A stretch of 64,000 nt of DNA, taken from NCBI GenBank assembly GCA_014526335.1, contig JACTAT010000337.1:47407-111406 (forward strand), in the 5' to 3' direction. The position numbers and the translations under genes were made by a program. Below, piece after piece: positions 45,695 to 56,483 of this stretch. Below the pieces are notes generated by a model that saw only the letters and a program-made list of their open reading frames with translations, made no database searches and was not told the DNA's origin. Positions within the stretch are counted from its first letter, which is position 1. Each line of letters starts with the position of its first letter. Source of the stretch: Chrysaora quinquecirrha. Lineage: Eukaryota > Cnidaria > Scyphozoa > Semaeostomeae > Pelagiidae.

Positions 45695-45778
45695 CTGCCC
45701 ACAAGCCAGTCCCATTCCCTTTTCTCCCATGCCATGAGGACAAGACAGATTAAGTTCTAGGGCCTGGGCCCCTGCATT
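45695..45778 (-). CDS. DPYD: DPYD exon (human exon 16 equivalent), catalytic loop
   Basis: Acceptor TTTTTAG|AATGCAG, donor CAG|GTAATT. It has 28 codons, the same as the human exon, reading [20 protein letters not shown] then GMGLACGQ. The LNLSC motif holds Asn, Ser and Cys equivalent to human N668, S670 and C671; C671 is the general acid of pyrimidine reduction. The catalytic core is therefore intact. A TIR transposon ends within the intron a few tens of bases past the donor. Confidence 0.97.
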
Positions 45779-47139
45779 CTAAAAAGGAAGAAAAATAGGC
45801 AAAATTTTTTTTTTCAACAAACAGACAAATGTTTAAAGATGAATTGAAAAAGCATAGTATTAACTAATAGCGACTAACAGCACTACTACCAGGTAATGGT
45901 CTGAAGGTGTCTATTGCTGAAAGAAATCTCAACCGGAAAACCTAACAACCTGCTTAGCAGTAACTGCCACACCAGCGCAGTTGAATACAGATATATCAAG
46001 CCTTGTACGTAATAAGAGAATTTTCATTAAAAGTGTTTAAATATTTTACACAGGGATAACTTCCACATAAAGAAGGTTTTATCGACAATTTGCACCTAAC
46101 AGCAATATAAACCAGTGAACATGCTTACGAATAGTCAAGATAAAGAATCACTAAATAAGATACGATATTTCACAGTCATATTTTCATTAATGAAAAAACC
46201 AACAATTTTGTTAATTTCAAGAATACAAATCACAACAGTGGTTAAACTGCGATTTAAGAAGTGAGAAAAGTGAGAAGTGAAAAAACGAACTCTTTCTGTC
46301 TACATGTTCGAAAAACCAGAAGGCTTGTTCTCAAAACCAGAAGGCTGGTCCTGTGTTGACAGAAAGAGTTCGTTTTCTCACTTGGACTCTTTAAATAATT
46401 CCATTGGTTTTCCCGCTGTATCCGACCAGCTGTTTGGTGTTTAAAACACAATGAATATTCAGCTTCTCTTTCCCATTGGGGCATTTTGAGCCGCATCTGG
46501 GTATAAATTCCGTCCTAGTTCATTTTTTCGCTCTGTTTCTGACGCTCATCATGTCAGACCAAAAAAGCTTTGAAGTATGCCCTAAAATGTTTCCGCTGTT
46601 AATCGCAATGTTGAAGTTTTGAGCAACTAAAAAACAAATCGATTTTTGAAAACTGCTGTAGCCTCTGCGTATTGATGTTTCAACGACAGGCTTTGTGAGT
46701 AACTTCAACAGGATGATTTGAAGTGATCGTGACTTATGCAGTACGAACAAGTGAAAAAAACCATTTTTCGTGTCGTGATCTTGGCAAGAATTCCCTACTG
46801 CTTCGGCTTGGCAGCGAGAGGAAGGAGAATGATACTTGCAGATATAAACAGTAAACCGGATTCTCTACCAACTTTAACAGGGATATTTCTTACCTTGTTT
46901 TCTCGAACAACCGTCATTAAAAGATTCTAGGACGTTAGCTTACTTTGTTATGATATAATAATAACATATGACATGATATGACAGGTTTGCTTTGTCAGCT
47001 CACATTAGGTAACTGCTATAAATCAAGGATCTGCCCAACGAAAAGCACAGTAAAAACTATTACTTAAAGTCGTTAAAACAAAACGCAGTATAAGATATAA
47101 AAAAATTGGAAAAACTATTGTTTACTTAATATAAAATGT
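45779..47139. other. DPYD intron with a hairpin
   Basis: No exon seen. At 46271-46300 and 46358-46384 an inverted repeat built on AACGAACTCTTTCTGTC encloses two tandem copies of an AAAACCAGAAGGCT unit; it may be a tiny MITE. Confidence 0.5.
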
Positions 47140-48740
47140 CTTTTAAGATTAAAGTCAAAGTCACTACATCTGTTCTGACATCTCACAGTTGCGTCTTCAT
47201 TTTTTAGTTGAGGTTGCAACTTGCTGTATATTTGAACACATTGATAGCTGAACGCTTTTCGGGCGGTTTCTGCCCGTACATGTGGCACAACGAGATTTGA
47301 TTAGCTTCCTGGAGTGTCCTTTTGAAAGTCAAGCCTTCTAAAATGTTTCTCAAATATTCTTGGTGCAATAACTTTAAAAACTTGAAAACTTCAATAGCAC
47401 AGCATTTATTTTGTCACCAAATCGATTGAAAAATCTCATGGCTCGATGTCGAAGATTTTCGAACTTCGATTTCCATGAGTTTGAAATTCCGATTCCTATA
47501 TTGTTGCAGTATAGGAATATTGGCCAAATTATAACTTTGTAAATTGTTTCAGCAATTGCAAGGGCTGATATTCATGCACAACCTCGCAAGCAATTTGATT
47601 CTTCAAGATATTATCTTATGAAGCTTTTGAAACTCGCTAAAAAGATTTAGGTTTCTGTCAAGTGTTATCTCAAGGTATTCATATCTATCTGTTGGATTAA
47701 TTTGCATTGTAATGGCACGCATCACGTGACAAGCAGCATGCATTCCAGCGGAAGTTTTAGTTTGGTGCTATCAGTTGCATGGTTGCATGTTTTCAAATCT
47801 ATCGATTCTATTCTTCAATTATCAATTTCGTCGACATCTCGTTCGTCGATTCATTTTGTTGCATTTGATTTTGGGATATTTATATTTGTAGAAAGTAACT
47901 CGTCTCGTTGTTTATTCGTGTGATTTTCTCTACCATTTGTGCTATCCTGTAAAGTTAGAGTTTACACTATCTGACTGAACAATTTTTAGACCGGTCATAT
48001 AAATCTCGACTGGATGGGTTTTTGCTAATTTCTGATGGCTTCCCAAGATCAAGAAATCCATTTTCGACTTTAAAGGATTGCAACTACGTTAATTTCAACA
48101 AAAAGCTCCCCAGGCTGTTAAGAGCATCGTTCAGCTTTTGGAAAATTCTTTACTGTTCTTTATTTCAAGATGAATGGGTCTATTCAAGAAATCACAATTT
48201 ATATGTGCGAGGAAAACGGTTTGTTTATTTTCATCTACATTAATAGAAATCATATCAGCGAATTCCTCTTGTTCTTATCGAGGAATTTTCAGGTATCCGG
48301 TGGCCGACAAAGAAAAAAGTCAAGGATGTGCGCTTGAAATTGTCTGGAAAATTTCGAGCCACAAAGGTATCTACACCATCTTTTTCGAAGTCCATCCGTC
48401 TGTGATAACTAATGTCATCTCACACATTACTTTTATTTTTTTTGTGTAAATGTATCTCGCTCAAACCAAATATATCGATTTAACAATGAACCGCTTTAAG
48501 CAATTATTCACGTCATCCATCTATCTAAAAAAGCCATGTATATTTTGGTGGAAAATTTCTTTGCCCTTTTCATTTTGAAAGGTGTCCAGATCTTCAAAAG
48601 ACTGATGTGTGTTTTCAGAAACCTTGTCATTTTGCGACACATTTGGTGCGCCATGCCACATATGTTCGGAAGTACAATCTTTAAATGCCATCATCCATCT
48701 TGTCAATAAGGCAGCGAATGTGGCTTTTCCCAGAACAAGT
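47140..48740 (-). pseudogene. Heavily degraded non-LTR retrotransposon
   Basis: On the minus strand the 5' part (48706-48521) reads ENTHQSFEDLDTFQNEKGKE, IFHQNIHGFF, a prelude typical of cnidarian LINEs before the APE-type endonuclease. Broken endonuclease pieces follow (YRPPDT-like RPPDT near 48300). Further on (about 47700-47500) the RT thumb appears as YEYLGITLDRNLNLF and ISSRIKLLAR with frameshifts, then RHRAMRFFN. Most of the RT core is missing. Many stops and shifts indicate an old copy lying in a DPYD intron. Confidence 0.7.
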
Positions 48741-49119
48741 AAACAGTTTCAATGAGCCTTTCTTGAACATATAACACTTACAACACAGACCTATATATCT
48801 CCAGCTAAAAGAAATACAGTCATCAAACAAATTTTTTTCCTGCTGGAAAACCCATAACGGTGGGATGGTACTTGCAGAGTTTATGACATCTTCTGAAATC
48901 TTCGTAGCGTGAATTTATATAATGCATTCTAAACGCTGTCCCAATGAAAAAATTCTTGTCAAAACAACTGCTCTTGCACAAAAAATTGCTTTCAATGGCA
49001 TAGGCCACACATACGCATTTCTTTCTGCTTGACGATACTTCCATCTTTCAAACAACACGGTTGCAGTCTTTCAAATAAATTGCAAATCAAACAGTGTGCT
49101 CATGGTAGTCCTTCATGAT
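48741..49119. other. No gene recognised
   Basis: A minus-strand 73-codon Cys-rich frame (48823-49044) could be more transposon sequence upstream of the LINE; not identifiable. Confidence 0.35.
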
Positions 49120-49262
49120 ACTGAACATTTACCAGTGTACTGGTAGTACCCCTTCTCCTACTGAGCACCTTCCACTGTAATCATGGTATAAATCCACCGT
49201 ACTCATTGTATCCCCTCTACTGTTCTGAATATCCACCGCAATACTGCACACCCACCACGAAC
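49120..49262. repeat. Degenerate copy of the GTACAGCGGTGGAT minisatellite (inverted)
   Basis: Units such as CTGAATATCCACCGCAATAC and TGTATCCCCTCTACTGTTC are reverse complements of the minisatellite at 62255-62800. A diverged, short array. Confidence 0.7.
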
Positions 49263-49901
49263 TGCACAAACGTTATGTGGGGTATAATAATGAACATAAC
49301 TTTGGAAAAATCGTCTTTGAGAACCTTAAATGGTTGATGGGTTAAATGTATTACAGATTGGTGGTGTTGCGTATTGAAAAAAATGACAACCTGACCCAGA
49401 CTGTCTGAAGTGATTTTGTGCGTGGTATCAACACCTCGTTTCGTGCCTCGTATTTGGCTCTGGTTAAATACTTGGTATGCGGTGTGAGCAGTTCATTCTG
49501 TTAGTTCGCGGAAAGACATTACAAAGCAAATGATAAATTTTCAGTCTATGATTTGCTTCGTACTCGCAGGCAACTAAGGGCCGGTAAGTCGCACGCCAAG
49601 TTTTCTGCATCTATCGATTCAGAGTTTAGCCTGAGTAAACGTGAGAAGCAGAAAAGAGTAAATCTCGGCGCTCCGAATGTTGCCGTTTTTCCTAGGTGGT
49701 TAAATTTAAATCTAGCCAGTTATTCTAGCCATTTAACCAACGGAAAGCAGAATGTCTTAACGACTTGTTCTCTTTGTCCTTCTGTATAAGTTTGTCAACA
49801 GTAACTGTAATTAGAATTTACTTAAAAGCTGCAGTATCTTCCCTACTTATGCATTGAGTCTTTTGGAATTGATTTTAAGAATGTAAAAAAAAAATTAATA
49901 C

Positions 49902-49970
49902 TTCAGCCTTAGCTGCAAGAGTACTCCAATCTTCCTTGGAATATCCACACATTATGCTGGCAATCAGGAC
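49902..49970 (-). CDS. DPYD: DPYD exon (human exon 15 equivalent)
   Basis: Acceptor TTAATAG|GTCCTG, donor GAA|GTATTA. It has 23 codons (69 bases), identical in length to the human exon, reading VLIASIMCGYSKEDWSTLAA then KAE. This is the barrel strand and helix between the N609 and C671 active-site segments. It lies 401 bases after exon 14 and is in phase 0 with both neighbours. Confidence 0.96.
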
Positions 49971-50371
49971 CTATTAACAGAAAAAATTTCTAACTGAAGT
50001 TAAACAGTTTACAGAGGTCTTCAAGTCAGCCCTTTCACCCCTTTCAAACCTTTGTCATCCCTTTCCTGTACAGATTTTTGGAGGGGGAGAATATCATGAT
50101 TGAAAGAAAAACAACAAGCAACACAATTTATGTCACCATGAATCAGAGTTAGTTCACAATATTGTTATGGGGGTGAGAGGGTCTAGAAAAAAACCAATAA
50201 CAGAAAAAAATCTTGGAAGTAGATCACTACTTTTTTAGACTGAGCTCCCCCCTCTTTCAAGTGCAAGCAGTTAATTATGTTGAAACCAATGCTAGTAATG
50301 GGCAACGGATAATAACTGAATAAAGCGGGTGACAATAAATTTAACAAAGGAGAGATAAGCTAACTACTCAC

Positions 50372-50536
50372 GTGATTCGGAAAATCCTCCACTAATTCTG
50401 TTATTGATTTACACCAGTAAGTCGAAGACTTCTCGCTTATCAATTCGATATTTAGAAAGGAGCCTTGCCCAGGACCAAACGATTCCCCGGACGTGCTTCC
50501 ACGAACAATGCGAGGACTTACGTTTGTTATGATGTC
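50372..50536 (-). CDS. DPYD: DPYD exon (human exon 14 equivalent)
   Basis: Acceptor TTTTTATAG|GACATC, donor CAC|GTGAGT. It is 165 bases, 55 codons, exactly the human exon 14 length, reading [33 protein letters not shown] and [17 protein letters not shown]. The Asn of FLNIE aligns with human N609, a substrate ligand. In human, skipping this exon (the *2A splice allele) abolishes activity. The upstream exons matching human 12 and 13 should precede it and were not found. Confidence 0.97.
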
Positions 50537-53145
50537 CTATAAAAAGAGAATAAACTTTAAAATGTTGAGTAATTTTTTAGGTTGGGCACGAGACGGAATA
50601 CGAGACAGCTCTGACAAGGACACAAGGCTGTCACTCTCCCGGAATTTGAATTGCATTCTTATTATAATTTCAAAATGTTCTACAACCTAGAATAACAAGT
50701 TCGGAACGGATAGAAATTGAACGCAGAGAAACAAATCTCTTGGAACAAGAGACAACCAATAGAAAAAAGTGGCAATTGGGACCAAAGAGGGAATCAGAGA
50801 TTGTAAGGGGGGAGGAAGGGGAAAATCGTTAGTAAAGAAACAGCCGAAAACAAAGTGAAAATCAGTGCAGACGGGGGCAGACACAAGCGGACTGGGGATC
50901 AGCGAAAATCGCATCGAGAAGGCGGAACATAGCCTGAAACAGTTACCATTGCTGCGAAGCAACGCCTCAGACAGACTTTACAAGACAGTAAATACCTCTT
51001 GAAATAAAAATAGGAGCAAATGGCCTTAATATCTCACACAAGAGCAAACAAGACTTTTAGCCTAATCATATCGAAGCAATAACCCTGCGTAGCAGCAGTA
51101 TATTCTTGCACAAACTGGAAATTTGTCAACTTGTGTGTGTGTGTGTGTGTGTGTGCGGCAATGTTGTTGCGGTTGTTGTCTGTCCGTTTCTTGCTACGAA
51201 CAACAAAATGGCGTCAAAGTGGAGGCAAAGCTGCGAGTTCGAAGCAAAATAAAAGTGAGAGGATATTTAACATCAATCAGCAAGGAAAAGAAAAGTTATA
51301 TCCAAAGTCAAACGTCCAAACATTATTTATTTCATTTATGAGAATTTTAGATGTAGGTACTGTTCACAAACTACAGCATGTACAAAAAAGCCAAAGTTTC
51401 AGCATTTAGGCCTATAGACCTACTCTACTGAGTGGAGCTTCAAAAAAAGCAGCTTGCATCTGTCAGATTAGATTGACACAACGAGGCGAAGAGAAGAATA
51501 AAATTTTAATCCTTATGTTAAATTGTTGCTGAATAAAATTAAATCTTCGTTTTTTCTGTAATCATAAAGTGTGCTTCCAACTGAGAATCCCCTCGTGACG
51601 AAAACAAACATAATCAGGTGAAATAATGAAATTACCAAATAACAAAAGCGGCCATTGTGATCATTAAAAGCTTAATTTTGTCAAATACCTGATTCGAATA
51701 TTTGTTTTCATTTTACTGACTCCTTTTGTACAGTTTGTAAAATTGGTTATGCAATACAAAGACAACTCTTGTTAAAACTTCGATTTTCTCTCGAGTTCAA
51801 CAAGTTTTGGTTTTGATTGCGGCCATCTATTATGTTCCTTTCACTACACGCACATTGAATCTTTTGCGTGCAACTCTCAGGGGTTTATTCAATTTATTGT
51901 GGCTTCAAAAGCCTGGATTCCATACAAAATCTTAACTAGGAGACAGTAGGAGACTATCGCACAATCGTGAGACGTGAGAATTTCTTTTCGTACGATTATT
52001 GCACGACCATAAATACAAATGGTGACATTTTGGTCGTAAAAGAGCCTCCACGATTACATTACTACGATTTAGTTGTCATGTAGTCTTTCTTACAAGAAAT
52101 TTTGAGATATTAAAATGAAACACGCTTTCCAGACAATGGATACCTTTCCCAACGGTATACTTATTGGCAGCGTGCGATTGTGTCTTATCTCTCAACTTCA
52201 CGCTCAAATACAATACTACATTACTGTTGTGAACAAAAAAGGCTTTCCCACTCCAGTGATGTCAAAGCTTTTTATGTCAACAAAAGTCCCAAGACTAAAG
52301 TAGAATTTTAAGAGTTAAGAATGAAATTTCAAAGAACATGAGAGTTTCTGGTGATTTTTCAAGGATTCTCTGCCACTTAATAGATCATTCCAGGTGAATT
52401 GGACATTTATGGGTGCTTTTGGGTGCTTTTCATCAAGTTATGGTTCGTTTTGAGTGCTTTTGGCTGGTTTTGGGCACTTTTGGGTTGTTTTGCGTTTTTG
52501 GTAAGTACGTTTTCACGTTTTCAGGGGTCAAAGGACGTCAAAGGACAGCAGGAGACTGTAATTCATTTTGGAATTTTACTCATATTCTTTCCGTTTTCAA
52601 GAAGAGTTGTTGCTTTAATTATTTCCCTAAATCGCCAGGGTAAACTTTGTGTTTAACTGTTTCAATGCATATGAAACACTACTAAGAGGCCATAGATTTT
52701 ACGGGTTTCAAGTTGAATGTTCCTTTGAAAATTCAGAGCACAAACACACAAAATGAAAATCGTTTTGATACAGTGAGATATTTATTGTTCATGACGGATT
52801 TAAAATTAAAGTCTGCGATGAGATACGGATAGGATTTTCGAGTTTACGCTGCAGTAATACTACTTATTTTGCGTCTTAAGTTGGCACAAAAGCGATTGGA
52901 ATATTCTAAGTAGATCTGGCAATTTGGTGGCAAAAAATTTCATTAAGCATTTACCATCGAACTGTTTGACTTTTATTTAGGCTGTTAATAATAGGATAGT
53001 GCGGACAGGGCATAGAAACGTTGCATTATAATTCAAGTAGATGAAACACAGTCAGAGATACCCTTAACCTCCGTGACTCACTGGCTCACTACCCCACCCA
53101 AAGATTTGTTGTATAAAACTTGGCTTATATTTGACCTTCAGCTTT
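50537..53145. other. Expected site of DPYD exons 12-13; none recognised
   Basis: I read the minus strand for the NADPH-domain end (GGD, NDGK) and FMN-domain start (NPFGLASA-like) motifs and saw none. It contains a (TG)n run at 51132-51155 and an inverted partner (50945-51081) of 55940-56065. A T/G-rich stretch with repeated GGGTGCTTTT lies at 52407-52500. Confidence 0.45.
50945..51081. repeat. Inverted dispersed repeat, arm 1
   Basis: About 125 bases including CTCACACAAGAGCAAACAAG, matching 55940-56065 in inverted orientation at roughly 90 percent by eye. Confidence 0.8.
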
Positions 53146-53455
53146 CATATTTTAATGATGATGATGATGATGATTTTGATGACATAAAGATAATGATGAT
53201 TGTGATGATGATGATGATGATTATTATTATTATTATTATTATGATTTTGATGGCATGATGATGATGTTGGTGATGATGATGAGATCTAATGATGATTATG
53301 ATTATGATGATGAGGATGATTGTGAAGATGGTAACGATGATGATGAGGATGATTCTAATGGTTATTATAATGTTATAGTTAATGATGGCGATAATGATAA
53401 TTTTGACGGTGATGATAACTGTGGTGATGATGATGATGATAATGTTCTTTTTTTG
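53146..53455. repeat. (GAT)n / (TTA)n microsatellite
   Basis: Imperfect GAT triplets with a TTA run near 53220. Asp/Met-rich and Ile-rich frames here are artefacts. Confidence 0.95.
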
Positions 53456-53514
53456 TCCACAGTTTAATACCCTTTTGTTCATTCTCTTATATGTTTACCA
53501 TTACAAGTAGACTA

Positions 53515-53748
53515 GCTTTTAACTTGACGCCCGCGATGCGGGCGTGCTTTTGACACCCGCGATGCAGGTGAGTTTCTATGACACCCACGATGCGGGTGAA
53601 TATTAGTACCAGTTTAGCCTTGGGAAGACAAGATACCACCCAGCTGCCTTTTAACGCTGCCTTTTAACACAGCCTTCTGAACTTTCGCTAGAGTCCGGGA
53701 GGTTAGGCTCCTCATGGCATCCCACAACCTCCCGGACTCTGGCGAAAG
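53515..53748. mobile_element. Truncated relative of the 40622 foldback MITE, with a palindromic minisatellite at its end
   Basis: From 53594 the sequence follows the left arm, loop and first part of the right arm of the 40622-40855 element, including CTTTCGCTAGAGTC and its inverted CTCTGGCGAAAG. The rest of the right arm is missing. Immediately before it (53525-53598) are three or more copies of GACACCCGCGATGCGGGTG, itself a palindrome. Confidence 0.75.
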
Positions 53749-53754
53749 TAATAT

Positions 53755-53964
53755 TCAATCAGCATCGTGAAACAAGAGAAACTCACCCGCAGTCAAAATA
53801 ATAATTACTATAATGCTACGATACGACAAAACTGTAATATTGTACAGCTCAATACTTGTAACACAACGAAGATACATTGATAAGCCTCCATGTCCAATTA
53901 ATGCAATGGAAGCTGCGTTATACAAACAATTGCCATTTGCCAGAGTTCTATAGAGCAAGGGCAT
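53755..53964 (-). pseudogene. OTU-like/vertnin-like protein fragment
   Basis: A minus-strand frame starting MPLLYRTLANGNCLYNAASI, then IGHGGLSMYLRCVTSIELY. The 'GNCLYNA' block followed by an LR..T..EL helix resembles the start of OTU-type cysteine protease folds, where Cys is the nucleophile, as seen in many cnidarian transposon-associated proteins. The rest of the domain (catalytic His) is absent. Probably a relic of a mobile or multi-copy gene. Confidence 0.5.
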
Positions 53965-54349
53965 TAGTTCATTATGATTATGTATTGTAAGAAAATTGCT
54001 GCCTTATCTCTGTTATCAATTGCTTATTACAAAATTCCTAGCCAACTTCGATATGTATTTTCAAGAAAAACAAAACTCGTATTGATATAGACAAACCAAA
54101 GAACACTGTCAGATTCTAAAAAAACAGAACTGGCGGGCCTATCAAGAATTTCAAGAAAACTCTTGGAGGATTCACTTAGAAATTATATTGGCAAAACAAA
54201 GAGGATATACACTGGCAATAACTAATCTAAAACTTGAAAAAACTTAAGCTTTTGTAGAAAATTATCGCGAAATAAATCAAGAATAAATTTTGAAAAAAAA
54301 TAAATCCTGTCATCGACAGAAGTTACATTTCTTCCTTTCCTACTTCCTT

Positions 54350-54465
54350 CCCTCTTTCAGACATTTATCTGTCGATGAAGCTTTAATGAAAATAATCAAA
54401 CAAAAAGCCGATTTTAAGAATATGATAAAGAGACATAAGTTGACTTTCCAGTCTATTTTTTTACC
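54350..54465 (+). pseudogene. Possible piggyBac-derived transposase scrap
   Basis: The frame reads RHLSVDEALMKIIKQKADFK, MIKRHK. In piggyBac (PGBD) transposases the catalytic Asp lies in a 'LSVDEAM.KFKGR' block followed by basic residues, which this resembles. Nothing else of the domain is visible. Confidence 0.4.
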
Positions 54466-55300
54466 TCACGGTGCGAAGGTTACCACATCTTTCCCTCTGA
54501 CTCTCTGGGAACTGCATGTCCGAAAATCTCCTTTTCTATTACTCTGTTACATTCATTGATAATTCCAGAAATATCATCAGATTTACCAGGATCATTAATA
54601 TTTAATATTATATGGAGCTTTTCAAGCACACTTTCAGGTTTGCTACAGGCAGCCATTTCACTGCATCAACCGAATTGCTGCTCAACCTGCTTGCCGTCCT
54701 CGTCACTGCTGCCAATGCACGTTGGTTAAAATGCACTATTTTCAAGCAATATAATTGGATAACTAGAAATTTCAAAACCAGAGAGTTGCTCGAGGTTGCT
54801 CCCGCTCAAACGGAGACAATGAGAGCACCCTCAATGCCAGGTTTTGATTGGTTAAGCTTTAATCACGGTTGCTCAGTATGCAGTAAACGACTGGCCCAAG
54901 GTTGCTCCCGCCAATTCTGAAAACTCGAGAAGCCATTGGAGGAGAGCAACATTTTCTGTCTATTGATTGGTTCATTTAAACAGTGGAGCATTATTCCAGT
55001 CTGGAAATTAGCAGAAACGACCATTGAATTCCTAAATAAATGTAAATCTGCCTCCGCAGTGGTTAATTCAATATTGAATTCTGAAACTTTTAACGAAGAA
55101 GGGATATCAATAAATTTAGTTCGCGCAGTGAAACATTAAAACAAACATTAAAACAAACATTGAAAACAAAAAAATCGACTTTCATTATTCGAAAAATTTG
55201 ACAGTTGCTTGAGCAACTCTAGCAACCCCCTGGATCCGCCCCTGATTCGGGTTGCATTCTGCCTCGGAGCAGCAATCCCTTAACTGTGTTAACGGCTAGT
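54466..55300. other. No gene recognised
   Basis: Short plus-strand frames (54612-54920, 54936-55139) without motifs. A GGTTGCTCCCGC segment occurs twice (54796 and 54900). Confidence 0.4.
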
Positions 55301-55886
55301 TTGGCTTTATTTCTTCGGTAATGTCATTTTACTCCGCCATTGCCCTCTGTTGTTTGGCTATCTCTAAAATATGGATTATGGAATGATGGAGTGGAATGAT
55401 GGAATAATGGAATGGAATGATGGAATGGTATCAAAATGCATAAATGCAAAAGAAAAGCAATTTGCAAACACATCGCGGCAATATATTTAATTTTGAAAGT
55501 ATATAAGTATATTTTAGAAAAATATGGAATGGCGAATTTTCTCAAAAATTACTTGCTTCTTTTTGCTGAAACCTTACTCCTAGGGTTGTATATGACTTAC
55601 AAACACATCTGAGTAGAATTTATGAAGGTTTGGAGTCAACTGAATGAATAACAAGGCCATTCCATATTATAGAAAAAAATGGAATGGCGAATTTTCGTAA
55701 AAATTACTCGCTTCTTTATCATGAAACCTTCCTCCAGGGGGTATTAAAATAAAACTTTCAAACACATCTGAGAATAAATAATCAAGGTTTGGAGTAGATT
55801 GAAGGAACTACGAGGAACTACGAGGAACTACGAACAACAGAGGGCAATGGCGGAGTAAAATGACATTACCGAAGAAATAAAGCCAA
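55301..55886. mobile_element. 586-bp TIR element
   Basis: Ends TTGGCTTTATTTCTTCGGTA and TACCGAAGAAATAAAGCCAA are perfect inverted repeats extending about 54 bases, through GCCATTGCCCTCTGTTGTT. The interior has a GGAATGATGGAAT microsatellite (55375-55430). It also has two direct ~130-base copies containing GGAATGGCGAATTTTC (55526 and 55680). No coding content. Confidence 0.82.
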
Positions 55887-55939
55887 ATAAAGTGCCCGGA
55901 ATTGCTGACAGAAATCATTTGAGGGTTATTGTAAACTAA

Positions 55940-56065
55940 AATCGAAATCGATAGGATTAGGCTAAAAGTCTTGTTTGCTCTTGTGTGAGATATTAAGGCC
56001 ATTTGCTCCTATTTGTATTTCAAGAGGTATTTAATGTCTTGTAACGTCTGTCTGAGGCGTTGCGT
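55940..56065. repeat. Inverted dispersed repeat, arm 2
   Basis: Reverse-complement partner of 50945-51081, sharing CTTGTTTGCTCTTGTGTGAG. Confidence 0.8.
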
Positions 56066-56483
56066 TGTAAGTAGATGGCGCCAGACACGGACGACACACT
56101 GTGCATGAAAAGTTGTTGTGGTAAAACAGAATTTGTTTGTATTAGATGGGAATTTTCGGTTCGAATCGAGTGTTCTTCTTGTTTTAATGATGAGGTAAAT
56201 ACAGGCTGAATAGACCTGTTTACGTTCGGCAGCTGCAAGATGCATTGATTATCAATTATTCAAACAACATTCAAATTTGAACAAATCAATTTCTAAAGAT
56301 GCTCATTTCAGATTTCGATTCATCAGAAACAAATTTGTTTTGTTGGAAGAAAACTGTGTTGTGGTTCTCAAGTCCTTATTATGGTCAAGAGTTGCCCAAA
56401 TCAGAAAAATAAAAAATAGGTAAAAACAAAATAAAACTGTTCATTTGATTTAATACGCGATTCTTTGCTATTTATTTGTTTAG

